Assembly: GCF_005518135.1 (NCBI RefSeq)
Contig: NZ_SULI01000021.1
Coordinates: 1-50,514 of the forward strand
Origin: Shimia litoralis
Lineage (GTDB): Bacteria > Pseudomonadota > Alphaproteobacteria > Rhodobacterales > Rhodobacteraceae
Reading direction: 5' to 3'
DNA length: 50,514 nt
Under the pieces are notes generated by a model. The model was given only the letters and a program-made list of their open reading frames with translations, did not search any database and was not told the DNA's origin. A program made the translations under genes and the position numbers. Shown one piece after another: positions 35,284-47,288 of this stretch. Numbering within the stretch: position 1 is the first letter of the stretch; each line of letters begins with the position of its first letter.

Positions 35284-35883
35284 ATGGTTCAAACAGCTAC
35301 AGATTTCGGAGCATTGATTGGCTCGCGCATCTGCCATGATCTGATAAGCCCTGTCGGTGCAATCGGCAATGGCCTCGAGCTCTTGGGATTGACCGGGGCG
35401 ACCGATGGCCCCGAACTCGATTTGATTTCTCAAAGCGTTGAAAACGCCAACGCACGTATCCGCTTTTTCCGTGTTGCCTTTGGTTACTGCTCCGACGGAC
35501 AAGCGGTGAGTTTGAAAGAAATTAAACAAATTCTTATGGATATGAGTGAAAGCTCGCGTACGCCTATTTACTGGGAGCATACAGACGGGTGTATGCGGTC
35601 AGACCTCCAGGCGGTATTCCTTGGCATCATGTGCGCGGAAACCGCACTGGCCTTTGGTGGTGCAATTTCTGTATCGCACGATCAAGGCGCATGGAAAATC
35701 ACCGCCCAATCAGAGCGCCTCAAGGTGGATGTTGATCTGTGGCAAGACATGGCGGCGGCGCAGAAAACCGTCCCTATCACCCCCGACAAAGTGCAGTTTG
35801 GTTTGCTGCCCAAGGTGCTCTCTGACCTCGGGCGCGCACATCACCTTACACTCTCCCCGACACACCTGTGCCTGACATTTTAG
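35284..35883 (+). CDS. chpT: Histidine phosphotransferase ChpT-like
   Basis: This 199-residue cytoplasmic protein has a four-helix-type N-terminal segment with the phosphotransfer His in [21 protein letters not shown] and a degenerate kinase-like ATPase fold behind it. In Caulobacter, ChpT passes phosphoryl groups from CckA to CtrA and CpdR; roseobacters use this relay for motility and gene-transfer-agent control. I chose the ATG at 35284 because AGAAAGG is 6 bases upstream; a TTG at 35278 is the alternative. The 3' end overlaps the convergent proA by 4 bases. Confidence 0.9.
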   Translation: MVQTATDFGALIGSRICHDLISPVGAIGNGLELLGLTGATDGPELDLISQSVENANARIRFFRVAFGYCSDGQAVSLKEIKQILMDMSESSRTPIYWEHTDGCMRSDLQAVFLGIMCAETALAFGGAISVSHDQGAWKITAQSERLKVDVDLWQDMAAAQKTVPITPDKVQFGLLPKVLSDLGRAHHLTLSPTHLCLTF

Positions 35884-37145
35884 CTGCGGATCGCGCCGTT
35901 TCCGGACACCAGATATTTAAAGCTGGTCAATTGGGCGGCTCCGACGGGACCGCGGGCATGCATTTTTCCCGTGGCAATGCCGATCTCGGCACCCATGCCA
36001 AATTCACCGCCATCCGCAAATTGGGTTGAGGCATTATGCATCAAAATGGCACTGTCCAACCGTTCAAAAAAGCGGGCCACAGCCGCGTCATCTTCCGAAA
36101 TAATACAGTCGGTGTGATTAGACCCATATTTCCGAATGTGTGAAATCGCATCATCAACATCGTCGACAACTTTGGCCGCGATATCCATGTCCAGATATTC
36201 GTGCCCCCAATCCTCTGGGGTGGCATTCACGCTCCCCTCGATCTTGGCAAGTTCCGCGTCGGCATGCACGGTCACACCCGCATCCATCAACGCACGCAGC
36301 ACGCCTTGGCCCACAGTGTCGACGATATCCTTGTGGATCAACAGGCACTCGGCCGCGCCACAAATCCCTGTCCGGCGGGTTTTCGCATTTAGGACAACAT
36401 CCAAGGCTTTGATTGGGTCAGCCTTGGCATCCAGATAGATGTGCACGATGCCTTCCAGATGCGCGAACACCGGCACGCGGGCCTCGCGCTGGACCAAGCC
36501 AACAAGCCCCTTGCCGCCGCGCGGCACAATCACATCCACCGTGTCGACCATGGTCAGCAACTCCTGAACCGCGGCCCGATCCCGAGTGGGAACAAGCTGA
36601 ATCGCCGCCTCGGGCAGGTTTGCCGCCTTAAGACCTTCGACCAGACACGCATGAATTGCGCTGGACGAATGAAAACTCTCCGAGCCGCCGCGCAAGATCA
36701 CCGCGTTCCCCGATTTCAGACACAGGGCGCCTGCATCCGCCGTGACATTAGGCCGGCTTTCGTAAATCACACCGACGACACCCAGCGGCGTGCGCACACG
36801 TTTGATGGTCAACCCCGTGGGGCGCGTCCATTCTTCCAGAACAGCACCAACAGGATCATCCTGCCCCGCCACAGCCCGAAGCCCATCCACAATGCCCTGA
36901 ATGCGCGGCTCATCCAACATGAGGCGGTCCAGCATCGCAGGGCTCAGACCTTTTTCGCGACCAAAGGCCATGTCCATTTCGTTTGCCGCTATGATCTCGC
37001 CGCGTCGAGCCCAAACCGTATCCGCCGCCACGTTCAAGGCTTTGGCCTTGGCCTCGGCCGGTGCAAAGCCCAACTCCGCGCTTGCAGCTTTGGCTGCAGC
37101 ACCAAGACGTGCCATGAGGGCGGGAATATCAGCGATGTCTGTCAT
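35880..37145 (-). CDS. proA: Gamma-glutamyl phosphate reductase
   Basis: This 421-residue enzyme of the second step of proline synthesis makes glutamate semialdehyde with NADPH. Motifs are [30 protein letters not shown] (nucleotide and substrate binding) and a catalytic Cys within [17 protein letters not shown]. The length is normal. I chose the ATG at 37145; the upstream TTG at 37163 is less likely. It lies 39 bases after proB, the preceding enzyme, in the obgE-proB-proA operon. Confidence 0.97.
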   Translation of the reverse strand: MTDIADIPALMARLGAAAKAASAELGFAPAEAKAKALNVAADTVWARRGEIIAANEMDMAFGREKGLSPAMLDRLMLDEPRIQGIVDGLRAVAGQDDPVGAVLEEWTRPTGLTIKRVRTPLGVVGVIYESRPNVTADAGALCLKSGNAVILRGGSESFHSSSAIHACLVEGLKAANLPEAAIQLVPTRDRAAVQELLTMVDTVDVIVPRGGKGLVGLVQREARVPVFAHLEGIVHIYLDAKADPIKALDVVLNAKTRRTGICGAAECLLIHKDIVDTVGQGVLRALMDAGVTVHADAELAKIEGSVNATPEDWGHEYLDMDIAAKVVDDVDDAISHIRKYGSNHTDCIISEDDAAVARFFERLDSAILMHNASTQFADGGEFGMGAEIGIATGKMHARGPVGAAQLTSFKYLVSGNGAIRS

Positions 37146-37184
37146 CGAATTGGACCTTTGCAATTGGTGAAATATTTGGGCACC

Positions 37185-39914
<2,730 letters not shown>

Positions 39915-39926
39915 GTGTGGCCCTCC

Positions 39927-40520
39927 TCAAAACAACACATAAAGAACCGATGCGACCGTTAAGATCGCCAAGGTCCACATTAAATACCTCTCCGCAGGTT
40001 GCCCCGCGACAAGGTGTGCGATCCGGTCTCCTCCAAAAGTCCAGATCGGATGAAATACGGCCTGACAGGCCAAAAGCGAAAACGCGATTGTCGCCGTGGC
40101 CTGAAGGGCGGGTGTGCCGGGTGTGACAAAACTGGTAAACCCCGTCACAACCATGGCCCAAGCCTTTGGATTCAAAGGATGCACAGCCAGACCAGCCACA
40201 AAACCAGGCGCCTTCACGAGGCTCTCTTGGTCTACAGATAGTCGCAAATTGGCAACCTTCCATGCCAACCAGCAAATATACGCCGCTGACACCCATTTCA
40301 GGATTTGAAACACCCATGGCGCTGTCTCAAGCAGCGACATCAAGCCAAAGCCAATCGGCCAGATAATAAGCTGTTTGCCCAGAGCCACTCCTGCCACGAA
40401 TGGCAAGGCCTTCTGAAACCCAAACCGTGCCCCCGTTGCCAGCAATGCCATGTTGGCCGGCCCGGGTGTTGCCACCTGAGACGCTGCAAACGCGGTAAAG
40501 CTGATGACTGCAACAGTCAT
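39927..40520 (-). CDS. LysE/RhtB-family amino-acid exporter
   Basis: This 197-residue inner-membrane protein has about six hydrophobic helices. The family signature near the N terminus reads ASQVATPGPANMALLATGARFGFQKALPFVAGVALG, and NPKAWAMVVTGFTSFV is the conserved NPK segment. Members export amino acids or homoserine-type metabolites; the substrate is not predictable. The start lies 18 bases after the stem of the rpmA terminator and 12 bases before the next gene's start region. Confidence 0.92.
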   Translation of the reverse strand: MTVAVISFTAFAASQVATPGPANMALLATGARFGFQKALPFVAGVALGKQLIIWPIGFGLMSLLETAPWVFQILKWVSAAYICWLAWKVANLRLSVDQESLVKAPGFVAGLAVHPLNPKAWAMVVTGFTSFVTPGTPALQATATIAFSLLACQAVFHPIWTFGGDRIAHLVAGQPAERYLMWTLAILTVASVLYVLF

Positions 40521-40537
40521 GAACGGGGTCCTGTCTG

Positions 40538-40575
40538 AAAAGAAAAAGGGACCGGCGGTATCGCCGATCCCCTTA
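40538..40575 (-). terminator. Intrinsic terminator of rplU-rpmA
   Basis: On the minus strand GGGATCGGCG pairs with CGCCGGTCCC (one wobble) around a 4-base loop, followed by TTTTTCTTTT. It lies about 30 bases after the rpmA stop. Confidence 0.9.
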
Positions 40576-40600
40576 ATGTCTTGAAACCTTTAAGGTCGGC

Positions 40601-40870
40601 TTATTCAGCGGCCTCCGCCACTGGCAGAACCGAAATAAAAGTACGGCCCTTGAGGCCTTTGTGGAACTTTACGTTTCCGTCAACAGTTGCAAAGATTGTG
40701 TGATCTTTGCCCATACCAACGCCCTCGCCCGGCCACATTTTTGTGCCGCGCTGACGCAGGATGATGTTGCCAGGAATGACGATTTCGCCACCGTATTTTT
40801 TCACACCAAGGCGGCGACCAGCTGAGTCGCGACCGTTACGGGATGAACCACCTGCTTTTTTATGTGCCAT
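40601..40870 (-). CDS. rpmA: 50S ribosomal protein L27
   Basis: This 89-residue protein begins [20 protein letters not shown] and has the conserved [10 protein letters not shown] and [10 protein letters not shown] segments. L27 lies near the peptidyl-transferase centre. It is downstream of rplU by 23 bases in the usual rplU-rpmA operon and is followed by a clear terminator. Confidence 0.98.
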   Translation of the reverse strand: MAHKKAGGSSRNGRDSAGRRLGVKKYGGEIVIPGNIILRQRGTKMWPGEGVGMGKDHTIFATVDGNVKFHKGLKGRTFISVLPVAEAAE

Positions 40871-40893
40871 ATCGCTTGTCTCCTATGCTCAGC

Positions 40894-41544
40894 TTACGCC
40901 AGTTCTTTGGCTTGGTCGACCCAGCCTTCACGCTCGATGCGGCCTTTGAACGACAATTTCTCGTCGAACTCAGCAATATCGGCTTCGGTCCAAGCTGCGA
41001 TTTGTGCAAACGATGTCACGCCTGCTGCAAGCAGCTTTTTCTCAAGTGCGGGGCCAACACCAGACAACTTTTTCAAGTCATCTGCGGCAGCGTCTGCGGA
41101 TGCTTCTACAACAGGTGCGGCCGCTTTTGCGTTCCGAGCTGGGTTGTTAGAAGCTGGAGCCATAGCAGCTACAACAGAAGCTGGAACCGAACCGGTGCCA
41201 ACAGCAGCTTTGACACCTGATTTATCAGCGCCAGAAGCGAGAATATCAGTGATCTTAACCAAAGTCAGTTTTTGACGGTGACCTTTGGTACGCTTAGAGC
41301 TGTGCTTACGACGACGTTTTACAAAGTGGATGACCTTATCGCCTTTGATTTGGTCAACAACTTCGGCCTGTACGGCGGCACCGTCTACGAGAGGCGCGCC
41401 AACAACGGTCGAGTCACCGCCCAGCATCAGAATCTCGTTGAATTGAACTGTTTCGCCAGCGTCTGCAGCCAGTCGTTCAACGCGCAGGATATCACCTGAT
41501 TGAACTTTATACTGTTTGCCGCCGGTCTTCAGGACTGCGAACAT
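40894..41544 (-). CDS. rplU: 50S ribosomal protein L21 with C-terminal helix-hairpin-helix extension
   Basis: The first about 103 residues are L21 (MFAVLKTGGKQYKVQSGD, FVKRRRKHSSKRTKGHRQKLT). A further 110 residues follow: an Ala/Pro-rich linker and a helix-hairpin-helix-like domain (DDLKKLSGVGPALEKKLLAAGVTSFAQIAAWTEADIAEF). E. coli L21 is 103 residues, so this is about twice the usual length. The same extension occurs in relatives among Rhodobacterales. It may contact rRNA or other nucleic acid on the ribosome surface; the role is unknown. Confidence 0.96.
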   Translation of the reverse strand: MFAVLKTGGKQYKVQSGDILRVERLAADAGETVQFNEILMLGGDSTVVGAPLVDGAAVQAEVVDQIKGDKVIHFVKRRRKHSSKRTKGHRQKLTLVKITDILASGADKSGVKAAVGTGSVPASVVAAMAPASNNPARNAKAAAPVVEASADAAADDLKKLSGVGPALEKKLLAAGVTSFAQIAAWTEADIAEFDEKLSFKGRIEREGWVDQAKELA

Positions 41545-41729
41545 GCCCTATTTCCTTAGTATTACCGCGTTCTGTGGCCCCCTTACGGGTGTTTTTGGCA
41601 AATGCCGCCTCGAACCGCGCGCTCCGTTTCGGAACGATGTTTCAACAAAACACGGCGCAAGGAGAGCCCTACGCCGAGATGCGCGCTTATCCTTTGGTTC
41701 TCTTGTGAAGTCAACACCTATTTGGCGGC

Positions 41730-42569
41730 TCACAAATCCTGTGCAGGCTGCATATCGGCCATCCGCACCGCAAGGACTTCAAACCGGTTGAGCATCACCT
41801 CAAAGTGCACAGCATTCATCAACTCGTATACCAGCTGCATCTCGGGATCTTCAAGCGCTTCGGTATAGGCCAAGATCTCCGCGTCGGTGAAATTCTGATA
41901 GGTATATGCCGAATTGGCCAACGCAGACTCTTCCATCGACTTCAGCAATTCAGGTTCGGTTTCGGCCAAAGCCGCCCGCAACCCGTCCTCGTCGATGCGC
42001 AATTCAATCAATCCTGCATAAGCCGCAGCCAAGATGAACCGAACCTGAATTTCCTGAATGGCTTGGGGGCCAATATCGTTTGGATCAATCGCTTGGTTCA
42101 TACGTTTGAGCATATCAATGCGCGCGCGGTTTTCGGCCATCAACTCTGTGACCAGCTTTTCACCCTCGGCGTATTTGACCGCGTCCTCTTCAAAATGCGA
42201 CGCGTTCTCAGCGTCCACCAAACGTTGCCCCAAATCCGAAGCATAAAAAGTAGCCGCATGGGCAAGCATGTCGTCGCTTAGGGTTTGCTCAAGAATATCC
42301 GTGGCACGGGTCTGCATCAATTCAGGTTGAAAGACGTCGTTGGCCAGTCTGGTCCATTCCAAACCAAAGTCGCTGGCATCCATCCCAAGCATATCAGGCG
42401 CAGAGCTTGCAGAAAGCGCGATCGAGTCAATTGCCACATCAAACCCTGTCACCTTTAGAAAGGCCGCAACGCTGGCGCGATCTGCGGCCATGACCGATGT
42501 TCCCAGCATCACAAAGCTCAGGACAGCAAAGGCAAACAACTGCACTGCACGGTTTCGTACTCTTTGCAT
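41730..42569 (-). CDS. Secreted DUF2059-type protein
   Basis: This 279-residue protein has a signal peptide (hydrophobic FAFAVLSFVMLGTSVMA, cleavage after AMA-like) and an all-helical mature part. The segment LSDDMLAHAATFYASDLGQRLVDAENAS resembles the DUF2059 region, which is found in periplasmic proteins of unknown role. It lies on the same strand upstream of rplU, separated by 185 bases. No catalytic motif is visible. Confidence 0.75.
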   Translation of the reverse strand: MQRVRNRAVQLFAFAVLSFVMLGTSVMAADRASVAAFLKVTGFDVAIDSIALSASSAPDMLGMDASDFGLEWTRLANDVFQPELMQTRATDILEQTLSDDMLAHAATFYASDLGQRLVDAENASHFEEDAVKYAEGEKLVTELMAENRARIDMLKRMNQAIDPNDIGPQAIQEIQVRFILAAAYAGLIELRIDEDGLRAALAETEPELLKSMEESALANSAYTYQNFTDAEILAYTEALEDPEMQLVYELMNAVHFEVMLNRFEVLAVRMADMQPAQDL

Positions 42570-42648
42570 CAGGACGTTCCTATCAAATGCGCAATCTCCA
42601 TTATTACAGCCTAGTCAAAAACAAATGACAAACAATGCAAAAGGGCTC

Positions 42649-42676
42649 TTGCACCCTTCTTCAAAGCCCATTAAAC
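42649..42676 (+). promoter_or_regulatory. Candidate promoter of tRNA-Ser
   Basis: TTGCAC (42649-42654) and TTAAAC (42671-42676) are separated by 16 bases and lie 22 bases before the mature tRNA 5' end. The fit to the sigma-70 consensus is moderate. Confidence 0.4.
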
Positions 42677-42697
42677 GACGCCTCCACAGACCCCCGC

Positions 42698-42787
42698 GGA
42701 GAGGTGCCGGAGTGGTCGAACGGGGCGGTCTCGAAAACCGTTGTCCCTGCAAGGGGACCCAGGGTTCGAATCCCTGTCTCTCCGCCA
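42698..42787 (+). tRNA. tRNA-Ser (anticodon CGA)
   Basis: The 90-base sequence folds as a type II tRNA. The acceptor stem is GGAGAGG with TCTCTCC, the anticodon loop is CTCGAAA in the stem CGGT/ACCG, there is a long variable arm (TGTCCCTGCAAGGGGACC), and the T-arm CAGGGTTCGAATCCCTG precedes a genomic CCA. Its 3' end faces an integrase remnant 142 bases downstream, so it has served as an attachment site for an integrating element. Confidence 0.97.
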
Positions 42788-42928
42788 CTTGGCAATATTA
42801 AGCAGTTTCGCTGGAACCCAATCCCCCCAGATGGGGCCGTTATTGTTGACATATCCACATTCGTTATTGCTTTTCTGTTCGATTAGGCTCGTTTCTATTC
42901 ATTGCGTGGGAGGAATTGTGGTACTTTC

Positions 42929-44000
42929 ATGGTTGCTCTAAGCGGAAAGCTGACGAAGAATTTGGTCCGATCCCTTGGGGTTGGCCGTCACGGCGACGGG
43001 AGCGGCTTGTACCTCGTTGTTGATCCATCGGGCGCAAGGCGCTGGATTGAGCGTGTCACAGTGAAGTGCCAGCGCAACCGCGAAGGCAAGCCACTTCGTA
43101 CCGATTTCGGGCTTGGCGGTGCTGACGTCGTGACATTAAACGAAGCACGTGACCGCGCGTTGGAATACCGAAGGTTGGCAAAACGAGGGATCAACCCGCG
43201 CTACAACGGCAGGCAGGAAATCCCCTGCTTCGAAGAGATCGCCCGACAAGTTCACATAGAGCGTCTTCCGGCATGGAATAACCCAAAGCACGGGCAGCAG
43301 TGGATCAACACTTTGGCTGAGTATGCTTTTCCCAAAGTAGGACGGTTGCCGGTTTTGGAGGTTGGTCAGCCCGAGGTACTACAAGTGCTGCTTCCCGTGT
43401 GGACGACAAAGCACGAGATAGCCAAGCGTTTGGCACAGCGGATAAAAGCTGTTCTGGACGTCGCGAAATCCAAAGGCTTTAGGGATGGTGAAAACCCGTC
43501 ACAACCATCCGGGACGCACGCGTGCTGCCACAGGTCAAACAGAAGGTACAGCACCACAAGGCGATGCATTGGAAGGATGTGCCCACCTTCTATGCGGATC
43601 TGGCTACCAAGGAGGCCATGGCCGCAAAGGCGCTCATGTTCACCTGTCTCACCGCCAGTCGCACAAGCGAGGTGCTTCACGCGTGTTGGGGAGAGTTTGA
43701 TTTTGACCAACAGCTTTGGATCGTTCCGACGTCGCGGATGAAGGCCGACCAAGAGCACCGCGTACCCTTAACACCAGAGATGTTGGCAATCATTGAGCCA
43801 CTGAAGGCGATGCACTCCGAGGTCGTGTTTGAGGGCCAGAAGTGCCACAGGCCTATGAGCAATATGGCGATGCTCATGTTGCTGCGGCGCATGAAAAGCA
43901 CGCGAGTGCAGCGAATTCACACCTTCCGCCCTAGTTACCATCTGACCATGTCTGCTCTGGGCCGAAACTCTTGCTGCATTGAAGCAGGGCGTCTGCCTTA
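42929..44000 (+). pseudogene. Tyrosine integrase remnant beside tRNA-Ser
   Basis: The first frame (42929 to about 43500) encodes a P4-type integrase N terminus: LTKNLVRSLGVGRHGDGSGLYLVVDPSGARRWI (arm-binding DUF4102 type), then the core-binding part. Near 43500 the frame shifts, and continues as RDARVLPQVKQKVQHHKAMHWKDVPTFYADL and the catalytic-domain start LTASRTSEVLHACWGEFD with the first catalytic Arg. The HxxR box is degenerate (RIHTFRPS) and the Tyr region is absent. The integrase is therefore dead, and the genomic island it once inserted is mostly lost. Confidence 0.88.
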
Positions 44001-44080
44001 AGCAGCCCCGAAAGCCGAGGTTCCAGAGGATCATAGTTCGGGTTGAAACCGGGGCCGCAGATGAGCCGCCCCGGCGCTTA

Positions 44081-44845
44081 TCATTTGACTTTGCCGGGCA
44101 AGCTGAGGTCGCCAGAAGCAACATCAAACACATCCACAACACAAAGCAGCGGCGAATGGATGTTGGCATTCACCCGCAAGGCTGCGGTCACGCCATCATA
44201 GGCGACACCTTCCAGATCAACATCGCTGCGGACCCCCACATTGACCGCAATCTCCGGGCCGTCAAACAGCGGGGTAAAGCCCGGGCTGTCCAGAAAGATC
44301 GGGAAACCCGGCCAAGTTGCTGGCAGTTGCGGAGTTTCCCCGTCTGGTATGTCGCGAACGGCAAGCGCCCCCGGCCCGCAAGCTTCTGTTGGGGTCAGAA
44401 CAACCCAATGGCTGTGCCAGACGATACCATCATTCCCCGGATCGCCGTCATTGTTTTCATCAAAAAGCGGCGTGTCATCAAAATCTGGGTGGCTGGTTGC
44501 CGCCATCGCAAGAATTCCGGTGCCGCCTTCAAAGCCAACAGCGGACGGATCCAATGACGTTGGCCAGACATAAGACAGCACATTTGCCCCCCCTACCCCA
44601 CCTGTGGCGTCGGGAACGTCCGCGCCGGCAACGCCATTTGTCGTCATGTGAAACGTCACGACATTGCCTTTGCGATGCGCATGGGCGGCCAGAATATCAA
44701 AGGACGCAATCTTTGCCGTGTCTGCGTCGGACAGGATTGCGCCGTCTTGATTGATGGCATGGCCATGATCGTGGCCGCCTTCGGCCATCGCCGAGGCTCC
44801 GAGCAATGAAGCAATGGTGGTGAGTGTGAAAAATGATCTGGTCAT
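44081..44845 (-). CDS. Secreted protein with His-rich N terminus
   Basis: This 254-residue protein has a signal peptide (MTRSFFTLTTIASLLGASAMA) followed directly by EGGHDHGHAI, a possible metal-binding stretch. The rest is Asp/Gly/Val-rich without a family I recognise; two late Cys pairs are possible (PTEACGPG, LLCVVDV). The start at 44845 follows AAAGGA. It is divergent from the MarR gene, and the 88-base spacer contains a symmetric operator pair, so repression by that MarR is likely. A metal- or stress-related role is only inference. Confidence 0.75.
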   Translation of the reverse strand: MTRSFFTLTTIASLLGASAMAEGGHDHGHAINQDGAILSDADTAKIASFDILAAHAHRKGNVVTFHMTTNGVAGADVPDATGGVGGANVLSYVWPTSLDPSAVGFEGGTGILAMAATSHPDFDDTPLFDENNDGDPGNDGIVWHSHWVVLTPTEACGPGALAVRDIPDGETPQLPATWPGFPIFLDSPGFTPLFDGPEIAVNVGVRSDVDLEGVAYDGVTAALRVNANIHSPLLCVVDVFDVASGDLSLPGKVK

Positions 44846-44865
44846 GTTGCGTCCTTTCAAGTGAT

Positions 44866-44930
44866 TTCGACTCACTACTAGTATCGAGTCGAAACTATTG
44901 CAATGACTGTTTCGAGTCGATATTAGTGAG
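44866..44930. promoter_or_regulatory. Paired inverted operator sites between MarR and secreted-protein genes
   Basis: TTCGACTC (44866-44873) pairs with GAGTCGAA (44886-44893). A larger arrangement places CTCACTA-4-TATCGAGTCGAAAC (44871-44895) against its near-complement GTTTCGAGTCGATATTAGTGAG (44909-44930). Each half contains a near-palindrome of the TATCGA-S-TCGAAA type, the size of a MarR-dimer site. The two copies cover both promoter regions. Confidence 0.65.
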
Positions 44931-44933
44931 GAC

Positions 44934-45476
44934 ATGACAACACACACTCAAATTCGCGAGCTCATTAATCGACTTGCCCGGCTGGATGCGGCATCGGGTT
45001 GGGCGGGGAATCTAAACCCCACCCAACGCTCGGTGCTTGGCTATCTTGCCCGCGCAAATCAGTTTTCCAGAAGCCCATCCCATGTGTCGGATTATCTTGG
45101 AACAACCCGCGGAACCACGACCCAATCGCTCAAATCCCTGTTGCAAAAGGGCTATGTGAAGGAGCAACGTTCCGAGTTGGACAAGCGGGTCATAAGCTAT
45201 GCGTTGACGCCAAAAGGTCAGGACATCGCCGGATCGGCCGTCCCGATGGAAGATGCGCTAAACGCGCTTGGCAGCAATGAACGCGACGCTCTGCAAAGCG
45301 CATTACTAAGCACCCTGCGAAACGCGCTTGCCAAAAATGGCGGGCGCGAATTTGGCCTCTGCAAAACCTGCATTCACCACCGCGAAAAAGGGGGTGCCCC
45401 CTATTGTGCCCTTCTGAAAACCGCCCTGTCAGCTGAGGAAGCCGACCAGATTTGCCACGAACAGGTGCCTGTATGA
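44934..45476 (+). CDS. MarR-family regulator with C-terminal Cys cluster
   Basis: This 180-residue protein has a winged helix-turn-helix at about 28-100: LNPTQRSVLGYLARANQFSRSPSHVSDYLGTTRGTTTQSLKSLLQKGYV and the wing SELDKRVISYALTPKG. Beyond the MarR core is a tail with C143, C146, H148, H149, C158 and C174 (CKTCIHH, PYCALL, ICHE), fitting a metal or iron-sulphur site. That would make it a redox- or metal-responsive repressor. It overlaps the MOSC gene by 4 bases and is divergent from the His-rich secreted protein. Confidence 0.9.
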   Translation: MTTHTQIRELINRLARLDAASGWAGNLNPTQRSVLGYLARANQFSRSPSHVSDYLGTTRGTTTQSLKSLLQKGYVKEQRSELDKRVISYALTPKGQDIAGSAVPMEDALNALGSNERDALQSALLSTLRNALAKNGGREFGLCKTCIHHREKGGAPYCALLKTALSAEEADQICHEQVPV

Positions 45477-46165
45477 CCAAAGCAACACTCTCCTCCATCA
45501 TTGATGGGATCTTCTGTGGCCAGGTTCAACATCGCTGGCAGGAGCGCGGGCCTTCTGCCATCAACAAGACCGCTGTCACGGGTCCTCAGACCATTGATGA
45601 GAATGGTTTTATCAAAGATGCGCAGGCGGATCTGGAACACCATGGCGGGTCTGACAAAGCGATCCATCACTATGCGTCGGATCACTATCCAACATGGATC
45701 AGCGAAGGTGAGATCCCCAAAGGATCGATCCCCGCCGCTTTTGGCGAGAACATCGCAACAACAGGGATCACAGAGGAAACGCTCAACATCGGGGATATCC
45801 TGAGCATGGGTACGGCTGTGGTTCAAGTCAGCCAAGGTCGCCAACCGTGTTGGAAACTATCCGAGCACACGGGCAACAAGCGCATGGCCTATCTGTTTCA
45901 GAAAACAGGCCGAACGGGTTGGTACTACCGCGTTTTGGAAGGGGGCAAAGTGGGCGTGGGTGATAGAGTTCAGCTTTTGGAACGCCCGCAACCCAACTGG
46001 TCCATCAAACGCGTGACAGCGGCGCGGCTTCTGCGTCAAGTGTCTGATGAAGAAGCAGCGATACTTGCCGAAATGCCAGAACTGGCGGTGGGGTGGCGTA
46101 CGGCTTTTGCCAAGATGGCGTCGGGAAACCGGTCAGAGGACACCACCAAGCGGCTAAACGGTTAG
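45473..46165 (+). CDS. MOSC-domain protein (YiiM-like)
   Basis: This 230-residue protein has a MOSC beta-barrel with DLEHHGGSDKAIHHY, AFGENIATTGI and VVQVSQGRQPCWKLSEHTGN, where the conserved Cys is expected to contact a molybdenum or sulphur ligand. YiiM relatives reduce N-hydroxylated compounds such as 6-hydroxylaminopurine. The ATG at 45473 overlaps the MarR stop, so the gene is co-translated with its probable regulator. Confidence 0.9.
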   Translation: MTKATLSSIIDGIFCGQVQHRWQERGPSAINKTAVTGPQTIDENGFIKDAQADLEHHGGSDKAIHHYASDHYPTWISEGEIPKGSIPAAFGENIATTGITEETLNIGDILSMGTAVVQVSQGRQPCWKLSEHTGNKRMAYLFQKTGRTGWYYRVLEGGKVGVGDRVQLLERPQPNWSIKRVTAARLLRQVSDEEAAILAEMPELAVGWRTAFAKMASGNRSEDTTKRLNG

Positions 46166-46225
46166 CGGCACACGACCAGCCTGTTCCAATGTTGGCCGGA
46201 TATAGAGATGCCATCAGGGATTGGC

Positions 46226-47119
46226 TTACCCAAACAAATCCTGATGGTGTGCAAACAACTTCACAATCTTCTGCGCGGTTTTTCGGACATGCGGCAATGT
46301 TCCGGTTTCATCATGAGTGACCAACCACTGAGTATGCCTGAGGCAATCGATTTCTGCGCAACACGCTTGCAATCGCGGCTCTTGCTCTCCGACAAATCGC
46401 GGCAGAACACAAAGGCCGGCACCGTTGGCCACCGCCTCCAATACGGCATGAGGTGTATCGCAAACCAATCGGGCGGAATCGCCGATGCGCTGACGTAACC
46501 AAGACGATGACGTGCCCGTTGCTCCAACAGCCGAAAGAATGACCCAGTCACAGTTTTCGTAACGATCTTCAGATTGGCTTGATGGGTTGGACCGGCAATA
46601 GGTCGAGGATCCGTAGATGCCAAAACTGACAGGGCCAATGCGTGTTTTGGCGATCCCCTGCTGCTCCGAAATCTTGTTTCGAATGGCAATATCGGCCTCG
46701 CGGCGTGAAACGTTAAGAAAGCTGGCCCCAGATAGAAATTCGATGCGCGGCGCCGTCGCGCCGCCGGTGATCTCCTCTAGGTGCTGGGCCAGAAAGACGC
46801 TGGTCCAAGACCCCGCTGTAATTCTGACGACTGGGCGTTGATCAAGCTGTGCGCGCCACGTCTGAATGGATTTGGAGTGCGTCTCCATTTCCTGAACTTT
46901 GACCAGCAACTCCCGACCGTGTTGCGTCAAGCTGTAACCGGTTTGATGTCGCTCAAAAAGCTGGATGCCAAGGTTGTCTTCAAGGTGGCGCATCCGGCGG
47001 CTTAATGTTGGCGGGCTCGACGCAGAAACCGCAGCCGCACCGATAAGCCCACCTTCATTTGCGACGGCCAAGAACAGTCTAAGGTCTTCCCAACTTGGCA
47101 TTCCATTTTTGAAACTCAT
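46226..47119 (-). CDS. LysR-family transcriptional regulator
   Basis: This 297-residue protein has an N-terminal helix-turn-helix (WEDLRLFLAVANEGGLIGAAAVSASSPPTLSRRMRHLEDNLGIQLFER, about 10-60) and a substrate-binding domain. AAGG precedes the ATG at 47119; the frame stays open to 47527 but the extra residues are not LysR-like. It is divergent from the monooxygenase gene at 47289, its likely target in the usual LysR arrangement, with a 169-base spacer. Confidence 0.92.
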   Translation of the reverse strand: MSFKNGMPSWEDLRLFLAVANEGGLIGAAAVSASSPPTLSRRMRHLEDNLGIQLFERHQTGYSLTQHGRELLVKVQEMETHSKSIQTWRAQLDQRPVVRITAGSWTSVFLAQHLEEITGGATAPRIEFLSGASFLNVSRREADIAIRNKISEQQGIAKTRIGPVSFGIYGSSTYCRSNPSSQSEDRYENCDWVILSAVGATGTSSSWLRQRIGDSARLVCDTPHAVLEAVANGAGLCVLPRFVGEQEPRLQACCAEIDCLRHTQWLVTHDETGTLPHVRKTAQKIVKLFAHHQDLFG

Positions 47120-47288
47120 CTTTTGACCTTTCGCGTCGACCGTCAGAAACTTCAAGAATAAACAGCATTGTGAGCTGATTTTTCGATGCATATTTGAAAA
47201 ATCGGCTTTCCATAAATGAAATGCTTGCTGCCCCGATACACTCTCAAATACCGTATCCGGCCCTGCAACAGCAACAAAGGGAAACCAC

